Shown: in pieces, positions 9,360-20,962 of the stretch
How positions within the stretch are numbered: position 1 is the first letter of the stretch
How the letters are laid out: each line of letters starts with the position of its first letter
Source: JACKII01 sp041687435
GTDB taxonomy: Bacteria > Pseudomonadota > Alphaproteobacteria > Bin95
NCBI GenBank assembly: GCA_041687435.1
Contig: JAWLBX010000006.1
Span: 1 to 64,000 of the forward strand
DNA: 64,000 bases
Direction: 5' to 3'
Program-made: the position numbers and the translations under genes
Notes under the pieces: model-generated
What the model was told of the DNA's origin: nothing
The model's input: only the letters and a program-made list of their open reading frames with translations
Databases searched by the model: none

Positions 9360-10520
9360 ATGATCCAGGGCCAACACCGTTTCACCCGCATGGACAATGT
9401 CTGGTTCGGCACCCCTGCCGCCGAGGCTATTGCTCGGGAATCCGCCAGCCGAGGCGCTGAGAAGGTGTTTATCGTCGGCTCGAAATCGCTCTACGAAAAT
9501 ACGGACGAGATCACCAAGGCCGAACAGGCTCTGGGCAACCGGCATGCCAGCACCTTTGTCGGCATCCCTTCCCACAGCCCTCGCGATGCGGTGATCGAAT
9601 GTGCCAAGGCGGCAGAGGCAGCGGCCGCCGACCTGCTGGTCACATTCGGCGGCGGCAGTGTCACCGACGCGACCAAGGTCGTGCAGATCTGCCTGAAACA
9701 CAAAGTCTTTACGGTAGAGGGGCTGGACGCCTACCACGTCCGCACCTCGACCGACGGCAAAAACATTGCGCCGGAGTTCGATGCCCCGGACGTGCGCCAG
9801 ATCAGCGTGCCGACCACGCTTTCCGGCGGAGAGTTCAACCCGCTGGGCGGCTGTACAGATCACCGCACCAAGGTCAAGCAGGGCTACACCCATCCGGACC
9901 TGGTGCCGGCCACCGTGATCCTCGACCCTGCACCGACGGTGCACACGCCGGAATGGCTCTGGCTTTCCACTGGCGTGCGGGCGCTCGACCATTGCGTCGA
10001 GGGGCTCTGCTCCCAGCACATCAACCCCTATGCCGAGGGCGCACTGCTGCACGGGCTGCGGATGCTTTCCCAGGGCCTTCCCGCAGTGAAGGCCGACCCG
10101 GACAATCTGGAAGCGCGGCTGCAATGCCTGATGGGGGCCTGGATGTCGATGACCGGCAATATCCCGAAAGGCATCAGCCACGCGATCGGCCACATTCTGG
10201 GCGGCACCTGCGACGTGCCGCATGGCTACACAAGCTGCGTGATGCTGCCGGCGGCGTTGAAATGGAACGAAAGCGCGAACGCGGATCGGCAGGCATTGGT
10301 CAGCTAGGCCATGGGCCGGCCCGGAGAGCCCGCTTCGCAGGTGGTGGCCGACTTCATCGCCGGCCTCGGCATGCCGCGCTCGCTGGCGGAGGTGGGGGTA
10401 ACGCCGGACCAGTACGCCCTGATCGCCAAGAATACCATGCACGACCGCTGGACCCACACCAACCCGCGCAAGGTCAGCGGCGATGGTGACGTAATAGCGG
10501 TGCTGAAGCTGGCGAAATGA
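9360..10520 (+). pseudogene. Iron-containing alcohol dehydrogenase with an internal amber codon
   Basis: Iron-type (group III) alcohol dehydrogenase or maleylacetate-reductase-like protein. Reading from ATG 9360, the frame is interrupted at 10305-10307 by TAG and continues in the same frame from 10308 to TGA at 10518-10520. The 385 sense codons match the usual family length of about 385. The stop sits in ...QALVS*AMGRPGEPA..., where a Gln codon (CAG) would fit by one C-to-T change. Visible motifs are the nucleotide-binding GGGSVTDATK (about residue 97) and a metal-site region with HAIGHILGG and VPHGYTS. The usual metal-ligand Asp of the D-A-L-x-H motif appears as Arg (VRALDH). It follows the TRAP permease by 129 nt and may be co-transcribed. 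If not suppressed, the product is a 315-residue truncated protein missing the C-terminal helical domain. Confidence 0.85.
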
Positions 10521-10562
10521 GGTGAGCGGTGGGGAGTCTCGTCCCTTCGCTCCCGCCGATCT

Positions 10563-10592
10563 CTCATCCTTCGACGGGCTCAGGTTCAACGA
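10563..10592. repeat. REP-like palindromic element (partial)
   Basis: The stretch around TCATCCTTCGACGGGCTCAG resembles one arm of the short intergenic palindromes common in alphaproteobacteria, whose full form is roughly TCATCCTTCGAC...CTCAGGATGA. Here the second arm has decayed (AGGTTCA). It lies in the 170-nt gap between the dehydrogenase stop and the convergent oxygenase stop. I saw no second copy in this window. Confidence 0.35.
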
Positions 10593-10692
10593 TCACTGCT
10601 TTCCGCGCGGCACGTATGAGCGCTTCTGGCAGAGTCCGGGCTCTGTAGCAGGCGCTCCGGCATGGGAACGGATCAGGTCCGGAGCGGTGCCC

Positions 10693-12021
10693 CTACTCCG
10701 CCGCTCGCGGCACGTCCTCATGCACGCGGCCAAGCGGGTCCTGGAAGCGTTCCTGCATGACCTGTTCCAGCGGCTTGTCCGCATCGGTCAGCCAGCTCCC
10801 CGGGCGGGCGCGGAAGGCTTGGTGCAGATAGGGCGCCTCCGGCTCCTTGCCCTCCATCAGATCGCGCGCGCCTTTTAACATTAGGTTGCGGAAGCGCACG
10901 ACCGCCGCATCCGTGCCGGTCAGGATCTCCCGGGCCCGGTCGACGATTGGGCCCTGACTGTGCTGGATCATCGAATCCTGCTCGGCCAGGCCCTTCACGC
11001 CGGTATAGGTGCGGTGCTTCTGCTCGTCCCGGTCGATCATGAAGTCGTTGTGGACATTGCGCACGGGCACATAGTTCTCGTCCGTCTCGCAGACCAGGGC
11101 CCATCCGGCCGCCAGCTTAGTGCATTCCTCATTGGTCAGCGGCCGGTCCGGGTTCCAGGAATAGGCATAGCACCAGGCGGATGTGTCGTTGATCGGCACG
11201 ATGGTAAAGCCGTGATAGGTCTCCCCCGGCAAGGTCGAGGGGCCGGTGCCGTGCGTCGGCAGCAGGAACTGCGTCATGCGCCAGTATTTCTGACCATCGG
11301 CATTGCGCGCGCCGGCGACGACGAAACCGCATTCGTGTTCCAGCACCTGGAATTGCGGCATCGGATCGTCGCGCATCCAGCGCAGCCGCTTCTCATCCGC
11401 CTGGCTGTGGGTATGCGTGGTGGATGGGACGCTGGGCGCCGGCATGTGCAGAAAACTGAAATGCGCCGTGTCCAGGTCGCCCTCGATGATCTGGGCCCAG
11501 TTGCACTCGAACAACTGCTTGGTGACAAAGCGCTGTGAGGGGGGCAGAAGCGCGAATTCCAGCTGTGGCAGCTCCGGCAGTTTGCCGCCCGGCAGCTTCT
11601 CGGCAGCAGGCCCCATATAGGCCCAGACGATCTCGCCCGCCTCGCGCACCGGATAGGCCTTGGTCCGCACTGTCTTGTGCAGGTTGCTGTCGGCCGGAAC
11701 ATTCGGCAGGTCCATGGCATTGCCGTGCCGGTCGAACTTCCAGCCATGATAGACGCAGCGCAGGCCGCATTCCTCATTGCGGCCGAAGAACAGGTGCGCA
11801 CCACGATGCGGGCAGCGCGCGTCGAGCACCCCGACCTCGCCTTCGCTGTCCCGGAACGCCACCAGCTCTTCGCCCATCACATTTAGGCGGATCGGCGGCC
11901 CATCCACCTCCCCCAATTCCTCGACCAGCGCCACCGGCTGCCAAAACCGCCGGAAATACGCCCCCATCAGCGTGCCGGGTCCGGTCTCGGTGAGCATTCG
12001 GTTCTGTTCGAGGGAGAGCAT
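10693..12021 (-). CDS. Rieske [2Fe-2S] aromatic-ring-hydroxylating oxygenase, large subunit
   Basis: 442 residues from ATG at 12021, which has a GAGGAA box; an upstream in-frame extension lacks one. The N-terminal Rieske domain carries CPHRGAH followed by C-x2-H in CVYHGW, ligating the 2Fe-2S cluster. The catalytic domain contains NWAQIIEGDLDTAHFSFLH, giving the Asp and His residues typical of the mononuclear iron site. The layout resembles phthalate 4,5-dioxygenase-type oxygenases, which need a separate flavin/ferredoxin reductase; none is adjacent. The substrate cannot be named. The gene is convergent with the dehydrogenase gene. Confidence 0.9.
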   Translation of the reverse strand: MLSLEQNRMLTETGPGTLMGAYFRRFWQPVALVEELGEVDGPPIRLNVMGEELVAFRDSEGEVGVLDARCPHRGAHLFFGRNEECGLRCVYHGWKFDRHGNAMDLPNVPADSNLHKTVRTKAYPVREAGEIVWAYMGPAAEKLPGGKLPELPQLEFALLPPSQRFVTKQLFECNWAQIIEGDLDTAHFSFLHMPAPSVPSTTHTHSQADEKRLRWMRDDPMPQFQVLEHECGFVVAGARNADGQKYWRMTQFLLPTHGTGPSTLPGETYHGFTIVPINDTSAWCYAYSWNPDRPLTNEECTKLAAGWALVCETDENYVPVRNVHNDFMIDRDEQKHRTYTGVKGLAEQDSMIQHSQGPIVDRAREILTGTDAAVVRFRNLMLKGARDLMEGKEPEAPYLHQAFRARPGSWLTDADKPLEQVMQERFQDPLGRVHEDVPRAAE

Positions 12022-12146
12022 TGGCGGGGTTCCTCTGCTGCGTGTTTCGATTTGACGCTCAGCATATTCCGGCACCAACGCAATGAACAGATCTCAACAG
12101 CCACAGCCATTGCAGATTCGCACATCCTCGACAGCGGATCGGAGAA

Positions 12147-12845
12147 TCAAAGATCGGCCCACATACGCATAAGGTTGGAATAGGCCTTTTCCAGCCGCAC
12201 AGCCTCTGGATGGTTGATGCCACCCCGAGCATTTTTCTGCATGAAATTCAATACCTGGGCGATATCCAGCAGAGTCTGGCGTTGGTTGGGGTCACGAACC
12301 ATGCTTTGCACCCAACCGACAGCCGCCCGCCGCTCTCCCCGTGTGACTGGATTGACGCGGTGCAATACCGTCGTCGAATACACAACCATATGACCGACCG
12401 GCAACTTAAAGGATTGGGGCATCATATCGGTGTTAAGAACCAATTCACCGCCGTCATAGGAGGCTGGTTCCGACAGGAACAGCGTGAATGAGATATCTGC
12501 GCGCCAAGCATTGCCCTTGCCGAGCCCCATCACCGTATTGTCCGAGTGATCGCCGTAAAACATCCCATCGGCATAGCGGCTGAGAATGGCGTCGCCGATC
12601 CGCTTCGGCTGGGCAATCAGACGGAAATCGTTGCTTGCCAGCAATGCCGCGCGCACCTCTTCCGCCAATTTCTGCCGGAGAGCGCTGCCGCCATCGATTT
12701 CCTGATTTCGCTTGCGGCCTTCATTGACCGAACCGACCGTTTGCTTGCCGTCAACAAAAGCGCCATCAACAAAGGCTGATTGCAGCTTCGCAATCATTGG
12801 AGATGGCAGAATATTGGGTAAAACGACGATCATATTGACAACCAT
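12147..12845 (-). CDS. PKHD-type Fe(II)/2-oxoglutarate-dependent hydroxylase
   Basis: 232 residues, or 228 from the second Met at 12833; neither start has a clear ribosome site. The double-stranded beta-helix iron site is visible: H-x-D in YGDHSDN, the distal His in VLHRVNPV, and the downstream Arg in RGERRAAVGW that binds 2-oxoglutarate. Length and motif order fit the PiuC/YbiX family of PKHD hydroxylases, often found near iron-uptake receptors in other bacteria. No TonB receptor is near here. Substrate unknown. Confidence 0.9.
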   Translation of the reverse strand: MVVNMIVVLPNILPSPMIAKLQSAFVDGAFVDGKQTVGSVNEGRKRNQEIDGGSALRQKLAEEVRAALLASNDFRLIAQPKRIGDAILSRYADGMFYGDHSDNTVMGLGKGNAWRADISFTLFLSEPASYDGGELVLNTDMMPQSFKLPVGHMVVYSTTVLHRVNPVTRGERRAAVGWVQSMVRDPNQRQTLLDIAQVLNFMQKNARGGINHPEAVRLEKAYSNLMRMWADL

Positions 12846-12993
12846 GAAACAAATGGCAGCGGTTGAAAAACCGCCTCAGATAAGATGATTTCACGACTCT
12901 AAATTCAAAGAACTCGCAAAACAACGCGTCGCAGCCCGATTGTGCGCCTGCGTCGCGCCGTCGGGATTCGATCGCGGCCGGATCACATAACAA

Positions 12994-13023
12994 ACCCCGG
13001 CAGCGCACACGCACTGCCGGGGT
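12994..13023 (-). terminator. Terminator downstream of aconitase
   Basis: A perfect 10-bp stem (ACCCCGGCAG at 12994-13003, CTGCCGGGGT at 13014-13023) with a 10-nt loop. On the minus strand it is followed by TTTGTTATGT. It lies 75 nt past the acnA stop in the right orientation. Confidence 0.7.
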
Positions 13024-13097
13024 CTGGAACGGGACGGAACCCAGGTGACGAAGGCCCCGGTTCAGCACTGGCGCGCTGTCCGGGGCGCTTTCCGCCG

Positions 13098-15773
<2,676 letters not shown>

Positions 15774-15842
15774 CGGGCGCGTCTCCCATAGGAAAATGAA
15801 ATCATCGTCAGGCCCGGTTTTAGCCTGCTTGTCGCGCGCACG

Positions 15843-17042
15843 CTAGCGATGCAAACGTAGCACAGCCTCGGTGGCGACGCGCCGTCGCAGCGGCGATGCA
15901 CACCGAACCGCGAGGCTCAGCATCCAATCATTCCAGCGCCGCCAGACAGATAGCCGCCGTTCTGTGGCATAACCGGTCAGCACAACGGCTGCCAGCAGGC
16001 CAGCCAGATACAACAGCGCCATGCCGATGCTGCCATTGCTGTGGCCCAGATGGATGCCGGCGAAGGTCAGCAGCGGCCCATGCGCAAGGTACAATGTAAA
16101 CGTAAACCCCGCGGCCCAGCGCACAGCCGGCGCACTAACCTTCGGCAGGCCGATATTCGCATAGCGGAAGGCGTATAGGTGCAGCACCGTTAGCAGAGCA
16201 ACTGCATAATCACTCAAGAAAAACCGCGCGTCGCCCAACGGGGAAGCCGCCAATCCACCGAACGGCATGTTGCCGGCCTCCCACAGCCAGCGATCAATTC
16301 CCCACGCCTCCATCGCGAGATAAAGCGCCACCGTCAGCACAACCAACACCCTTGCCAGCGTTTGCGGCAGTGGCCATCGCTCAGCGTTGTGGTAGAGCCA
16401 CACACCTGCCAGCCAAATGGGCCAGAGAATCCATAGCTTGAAGCCAACCAGAAGCAGGACCGCAGCAAATAGGAAAGTCCGTAAAAGCCCCCGCAGATAA
16501 AATAAAACGCCGAAAAGGACGTAATACCAGACTTCGAAATTGAGCGACCAGTATGGGACGTTTGCGAATGGCGTCTCCTGCAATGTCCATGCATGGCCCA
16601 GAAACGAGAAATACACACCCAAATAGAGCCAGATTTGCTCCGCCTGATAGAAGCGTTCATAGCCATCACCCCCATTTGCAACTCCCCAGAGAGCCAAGCC
16701 CGTGGAAACCAGGACGATGGGGGCGGCAACCGAATAAATGCGGGCCATGCGGTCGATGGCATAGGTTCGGCCATCCTTCCGGCCGGCCGTGTGGGCAATC
16801 ACAAATCCGGACAGGACGAAGAACAGGACCACGGCATCGCGGCCGCTTTCCGGAAGCCAAGCCGCCAGCTCCGGCGGCGCAAATCCCCATGCCTGGAAAT
16901 GCGCCAGCACCACCCATAGCGCTGCCAGAAACCGCATGGCGTCCAGATACAAGGATAAACGTGGGGTCAAGCGATCCAATCCGTTCGAAATCTTTAACAC
17001 TTGGTTGAAGCAAGGCGCATGCCAAAGCCGGACATGAGGCAA
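15843..17042 (-). CDS. Acyltransferase 3 family membrane protein
   Basis: About 399 residues if the TTG at 17042 is used; the true start is uncertain and may lie inside, since no clear ribosome site was found. The sequence has about ten hydrophobic helices. It opens with the family's typical segment (YLDAMRFLAALWVVLAHF, with the catalytic-type His) followed by VLSGFVIAHT. Such integral membrane enzymes transfer acetyl or other acyl groups to cell-surface glycans, LPS or peptidoglycan. The acceptor is unknown. It lies just upstream of acnA on the same strand but is probably independent. Confidence 0.85.
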   Translation of the reverse strand: MPHVRLWHAPCFNQVLKISNGLDRLTPRLSLYLDAMRFLAALWVVLAHFQAWGFAPPELAAWLPESGRDAVVLFFVLSGFVIAHTAGRKDGRTYAIDRMARIYSVAAPIVLVSTGLALWGVANGGDGYERFYQAEQIWLYLGVYFSFLGHAWTLQETPFANVPYWSLNFEVWYYVLFGVLFYLRGLLRTFLFAAVLLLVGFKLWILWPIWLAGVWLYHNAERWPLPQTLARVLVVLTVALYLAMEAWGIDRWLWEAGNMPFGGLAASPLGDARFFLSDYAVALLTVLHLYAFRYANIGLPKVSAPAVRWAAGFTFTLYLAHGPLLTFAGIHLGHSNGSIGMALLYLAGLLAAVVLTGYATERRLSVWRRWNDWMLSLAVRCASPLRRRVATEAVLRLHR

Positions 17043-17159
17043 ATCGTTAAAAAATCTACCGGACAGGAAATGTCATGGTGGCATAAAGCGTAAACCGAAC
17101 TTTACAGCCCTGCCAAATGCCCTGAAATTTTGCATTAACTATAATACGAAGCGACGGCC

Positions 17160-17816
17160 TTACACCGGCTCGGCGACGACGTACCAGTGCCAAGTGCCGG
17201 GGCCCTTCTGTTCCTGATCCTCCAGCGACAACACCTCGAACCCGTCGAACAGATCGACGAGTTCCCGGGCATTGCAATAGAAATGCGGATGATCCTTGTC
17301 GCCATCGGCATCGTCTTTGACAAAGGTGTTCGGCGCAATCTCCCGCCCGTCGCCATAACGCGCATTGCGTTTCGACAGCATGGTGCATTGGAAGACGCCG
17401 CCAAGCTTCAGCACGCGCCGGATTTCGCGCAAGGCCTGCCGAACCACGTCGGCATCGCCATGATAAATGACGTTCAGCGATAGCACATAGTCGAAGCTTG
17501 CATCCGGAAACGGCAGGGACAGCATATTGCCCCGCTCGAAGATGATCGCCAGCCCCTCCTCCTCCGCCGCCTGCCGGGTGTATTCCAGACCGGCAAGGCT
17601 GGCATCGAACGCCGTCGTCACATAACCGAGCCGCGCCAACGCCAGACTGTGCCGGCCAACGCCACAGCCCAGATCGAGCGCCGTTTCTGCCCCGGCCTCA
17701 CGGCGGGCCTGGGCCCAGTGCAGCACCAAATGATCCGGGTTCAGCCATTCCTCACGACCTTCCCCGCTTTTCCAACGCTCGTCCCAAGACTCATGGGCAG
17801 TAGCGGTTTTGTGCAT
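17160..17816 (-). CDS. SAM-dependent class I methyltransferase
   Basis: 218 residues. The SAM-binding motif I is clear (LDLGCGVGRHSLAL, about 43-56), followed by the acidic end of strand 2 (TAFDAS) and a motif II/III region with FDYVLSLNVIYHG. The layout is like TehB or UbiE-type methyltransferases. Nothing in the context fixes the substrate. It lies 119 nt downstream of hemH on the same strand. Confidence 0.85.
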   Translation of the reverse strand: MHKTATAHESWDERWKSGEGREEWLNPDHLVLHWAQARREAGAETALDLGCGVGRHSLALARLGYVTTAFDASLAGLEYTRQAAEEEGLAIIFERGNMLSLPFPDASFDYVLSLNVIYHGDADVVRQALREIRRVLKLGGVFQCTMLSKRNARYGDGREIAPNTFVKDDADGDKDHPHFYCNARELVDLFDGFEVLSLEDQEQKGPGTWHWYVVAEPV

Positions 17817-17935
17817 GACGCCATTCCCTCTTACAGCAGTGGCTCGCCACAGCCAGCATTGCCATCAGAGAGCATATTAACCATTCGCCACCACCTGCGC
17901 CATCGGGGTGCGCGGTGCGCCGGTCACAAAATGGT

Positions 17936-18967
17936 TCAGACCCAACCGCCGAGTTCACGCCGTACCAGTTCCGCCAGCAAGTCCAGGTGCGCCGGCGCAT
18001 CGTTCAGGCTGGGAACGAAAGAGAATTTTTCTCCGCCCGCCGCCTCGAACTGCTCCGCTCCCGTTATCGCGATTTCTTCGAGGGTTTCCAGGCAATCGGC
18101 GCTGAAGCCCGGCGTGATGACCGCCAGACGCCGCACCCCCTCCCGACCAAGGCGGGCGAATTCCTCGTCGGTATAGGGTTTGAGCCATTCCTCACGACCG
18201 AAGCGCGACTGGAAGCTGAACACAAACCGCCCTTCCGGCCACCCCAGCGCCTCGCGCAGCAGACGGGCGGTCTTGGCGCAATGGCAGTGATAGGGATCGC
18301 CCAATTCCAAATACCGTTTCGGCACGCCGTGGAATGATGCCAGCAGCACCTCCGGCTCCCAGTCGAGGCCAGCCAGGTGCTGCCTTACGGAATCGGCAAG
18401 CGCTTCGATATAGGCCGGGTCGTCGTGCCAGGGCGGTGCTGTGCGGATGGCGGGTTGCCAGCGCATTTGCATCAGCGCGCGGAAAGCCTCATCGCACGCG
18501 GTGGCGGTGGTAGCGGCGGCGTACTGCGGATAGAGGGGCAGCAGCAAAATCCGGGTGCAGCCCGCCGCCTGCATCGCCTCCAGCCGCGAGGCAATGGAAG
18601 GGTTGCCATAACGCATGCCCCAATCCACCATGACCCGCCCGCCAAGCTCGCCCAGCCGTTCCGCCACACCTTCCGACTGGGCGCGGGTGATGACGCGCAG
18701 CGGCGACTCGTCCAACTCCTCGTTCCAGATCTTGGCGTAGGCCTCGCCGGACTTTTTCGGGCGGGTGTTCAAAATGATACCGTTCAGTATCACCCACCAC
18801 AGCACCGGGTTGACATCGATCACCCGCCGGTCACTGAGGAACTGCTTGAGATACCGCCGCATGGAAGCGGGGTCGTGCCCATCCGGCGTGCCGAGCGCAA
18901 CCAACAATACACCGATTTTGGGCTGCGGTACGGGTGAATGATTTGGCGGCAGTTGGTAGTCAGACAT
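17936..18967 (-). CDS. hemH: Ferrochelatase
   Basis: 343 residues, normal length. It inserts Fe(II) into protoporphyrin IX in the last step of haem synthesis. The catalytic His is in SFHGVPKRY (about residue 210) and the conserved acidic motif in GFSADCLETLEE (about 290). The N-terminal KIGVLLVALGTPDG is also typical. Bacterial forms are soluble or peripheral on the inner membrane. Confidence 0.96.
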   Translation of the reverse strand: MSDYQLPPNHSPVPQPKIGVLLVALGTPDGHDPASMRRYLKQFLSDRRVIDVNPVLWWVILNGIILNTRPKKSGEAYAKIWNEELDESPLRVITRAQSEGVAERLGELGGRVMVDWGMRYGNPSIASRLEAMQAAGCTRILLLPLYPQYAAATTATACDEAFRALMQMRWQPAIRTAPPWHDDPAYIEALADSVRQHLAGLDWEPEVLLASFHGVPKRYLELGDPYHCHCAKTARLLREALGWPEGRFVFSFQSRFGREEWLKPYTDEEFARLGREGVRRLAVITPGFSADCLETLEEIAITGAEQFEAAGGEKFSFVPSLNDAPAHLDLLAELVRRELGGWV

Positions 18968-19095
18968 CCGTCAGGCACTCTCTGGCATGGGGACTGCAAC
19001 ACGAAGAAACCGCGCCCTGGGCAATCAAAGGCGCACGATTTACGACCCCGTACGTATGAGACGCCCGATTGGATGGCTCAAAAGGCATCATCGCC

Positions 19096-19626
19096 TCAGT
19101 CGATCCGTCTGCCCTTGGCCACCATGCGGCGCCAGTTGTCCTGGTAATGGAACGCGGTCCGGTTGATGCCGGCAATCTGTTCCGCCGACATCTGGCGCAC
19201 CACCTTGCCCGGAATGCCGAGGACCATGGAGCCTTCCGGCACCTCCATCCCCTCGCGCACAAACGCTTTGGCGCCGATCAGGCAGTTCCGACCGATCTTT
19301 GCCCCGTTCAGCACAACCGCACCGATGCCGACCAGCGACCCCTCGCCGACCGTACAGCCGTGCAGCATCGCCATGTGGCCCACACTGGAATTCCGTTCCA
19401 TTGTCAGCGGAAAACCTGGGTCGGTGTGCAGCACCGAGCCATCCTGCACCTGTGCGCCCTCACCGATGGTGATCAACTCATTGTCGCCGCGGATGGTGCA
19501 ACCCCACCAGACAGAGGCTCCCTTGCAGATGCGCACATTGCCGATGATTGTGGCCGTGGGGGCAATCCAGCAATCGTCCGGATCGTCGATAATCGGCTTC
19601 AGGCCGTCGATTTCGTACAAAGGCAT
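19096..19626 (-). CDS. Gamma-class carbonic anhydrase family protein
   Basis: 176 residues forming a left-handed beta-helix of hexapeptide repeats, as in CamH/YrdA/PaaY-type proteins. The three zinc ligands of the family are present as His67, His84 and His89. Its ATG shares the A of the preceding SDR gene's TGA (TGATG), implying translational coupling with that dehydrogenase. It may hydrate CO2 or, as in PaaY relatives, act on CoA thioesters. The second option suits its coupling to a hydroxyacyl-CoA dehydrogenase-like gene but is unproven. Confidence 0.92.
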   Translation of the reverse strand: MPLYEIDGLKPIIDDPDDCWIAPTATIIGNVRICKGASVWWGCTIRGDNELITIGEGAQVQDGSVLHTDPGFPLTMERNSSVGHMAMLHGCTVGEGSLVGIGAVVLNGAKIGRNCLIGAKAFVREGMEVPEGSMVLGIPGKVVRQMSAEQIAGINRTAFHYQDNWRRMVAKGRRID

Positions 19627-20399
19627 CAGCGTGGTCCCATGCGGATGGCGCCGTCGACGCGGACGGTTTCGCCGTTCATGTAATCGTTGCGGATCAGTTC
19701 CATCGCCATGCCGGCATATTCGATGGCGTGGCCGGTTCGCTTCGGAAAAGGCACCTGCTTGCCCAGCATGTCTAATGTCTCGTCCGGCAGGCCGGCCAGC
19801 AATGGCGTCATCATGATACCCGGCGCAATCGTATTCACCCGGATACCGTAGCTGGAGAGGTCGCGCGCGGCGCAGATCGTCAAGCCGATAACACCGCCCT
19901 TGGACGAGGCATAGGCTGCCTGGCCGATCTGCCCCTCATACCCGGCGACGGAGGCAGTGTTGACAATGGCGCCACGAATGCCGTCCTCGTTCAGCGGCTC
20001 CTCCACCGACATTTGGGCGGCAGCGAGGCGCAACGTGTTGAACGTGCCGATCAGGTTGACCTCGATGATCTTGCGGTAATGGTCCAGTTCCATCGGCTTG
20101 CCTTGGCGGTCGACGATGCGGACCGATCCGCCGATGCCGGCGCAGTTGACGCAAACACGGGTCGGGCCGTTCGTTGCCTTGGCCTCTGCAAATGCAGCCT
20201 CGGCACTGGGGGCGCTGGTGACATCAACCTCGACGGCGATGGCGTTTGACCCAAGTTCCGCCGCGGTCTGACGGGCCAGATCAATATTGCGGTCGAACAG
20301 AGCAACCTTGGCCCCCGCTTCCACCAGCTTGGTTGCTGTTGCCTTGCCAAGACCAGATGCGCCACCGGTAACGACCGCCGCAAGCCCTTTCACATCCAT
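19626..20399 (-). CDS. Short-chain dehydrogenase, 3-hydroxyacyl-CoA dehydrogenase type II-like
   Basis: 257 residues from ATG 20399, which follows a strong AGGAGG; the longer open frame to 20591 is not needed. The Rossmann motif TGGASGLG, the NAG-equivalent NCAG, and the catalytic Ser plus YASSKGG Tyr-Lys pair are all visible. Sequence layout resembles the human HSD17B10 / 3-hydroxy-2-methylbutyryl-CoA dehydrogenase group, which oxidises short-chain hydroxyacyl-CoAs with NAD+. The coupled gamma-carbonic-anhydrase-like gene follows. Confidence 0.88.
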   Translation of the reverse strand: MDVKGLAAVVTGGASGLGKATATKLVEAGAKVALFDRNIDLARQTAAELGSNAIAVEVDVTSAPSAEAAFAEAKATNGPTRVCVNCAGIGGSVRIVDRQGKPMELDHYRKIIEVNLIGTFNTLRLAAAQMSVEEPLNEDGIRGAIVNTASVAGYEGQIGQAAYASSKGGVIGLTICAARDLSSYGIRVNTIAPGIMMTPLLAGLPDETLDMLGKQVPFPKRTGHAIEYAGMAMELIRNDYMNGETVRVDGAIRMGPR

Positions 20400-20493
20400 C
20401 GTATTCCGTCCTCCTGGAAATTCGTCTGTTCTTAAAAGTGGTAGCATTCGCCCCGTCAGCACGCCAGGGCCAAGCCCGTCGTCGTCGGCGGGC

Positions 20494-20949
20494 TTAACCA
20501 CGGCCGCGGTACGATGCGACGCCCTGGTCAGGCAGCCAGAGGCCTGAAGGCGGCTCGCCAGTCTGCCAAAACACGTCAATGGGCATGCCACCGCGCGGGT
20601 ACCAGTAGCCGCCGATGCGCAGCCAGCGCGGCATCAATGTTTTCACCAGCTTCTTGGCGATGTCGATGGTACAGGCCTCGTGAAACGCACCGTGGTTGCG
20701 GAACGAGCCCAGGTAGAGCTTCAGCGACTTGCTCTCCACCAGCCAGCCGTCAGGCGCATAATCGATCACCAGGTGCGCGAAATCCGGCTGGCCGGTAACC
20801 GGGCAGAGCGACGTAAACTCCGGCTGGACGAACCGCACGGTGTAGAGCGTGTCCGGGTGCGGGTTCGGAATTCGCTCCAACTCGGCAACATCGGGATTGA
20901 CCGGAGTTTGCGAGCTTTGGCCCAGTTGGGTCAGGTGGTCAGTGGTCAT
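20494..20949 (-). CDS. queF: NADPH-dependent 7-cyano-7-deazaguanine reductase
   Basis: 151 residues from ATG 20949; a TTG nine codons upstream is also open. It reduces preQ0 to preQ1 in queuosine biosynthesis for tRNA modification. The catalytic Cys49 in SLCPVTGQPD and Asp56 are visible, as is the QueF motif around ESKSLKLYLGSFRNHGAFHE. The short form matches the single-domain QueF type. The ATG lies 13 nt after the stop of the upstream single-chain carboxylase gene, so the two may share a transcript, although their functions are unrelated. Confidence 0.95.
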   Translation of the reverse strand: MTTDHLTQLGQSSQTPVNPDVAELERIPNPHPDTLYTVRFVQPEFTSLCPVTGQPDFAHLVIDYAPDGWLVESKSLKLYLGSFRNHGAFHEACTIDIAKKLVKTLMPRWLRIGGYWYPRGGMPIDVFWQTGEPPSGLWLPDQGVASYRGRG

Positions 20950-20962
20950 GGCTGCATGCGCC

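Noticed and set aside
8274..10589. 771-codon minus-strand open frame
   Set aside because: Runs antisense across both the TRAP permease and the dehydrogenase; no recognisable domain and no ribosome site.
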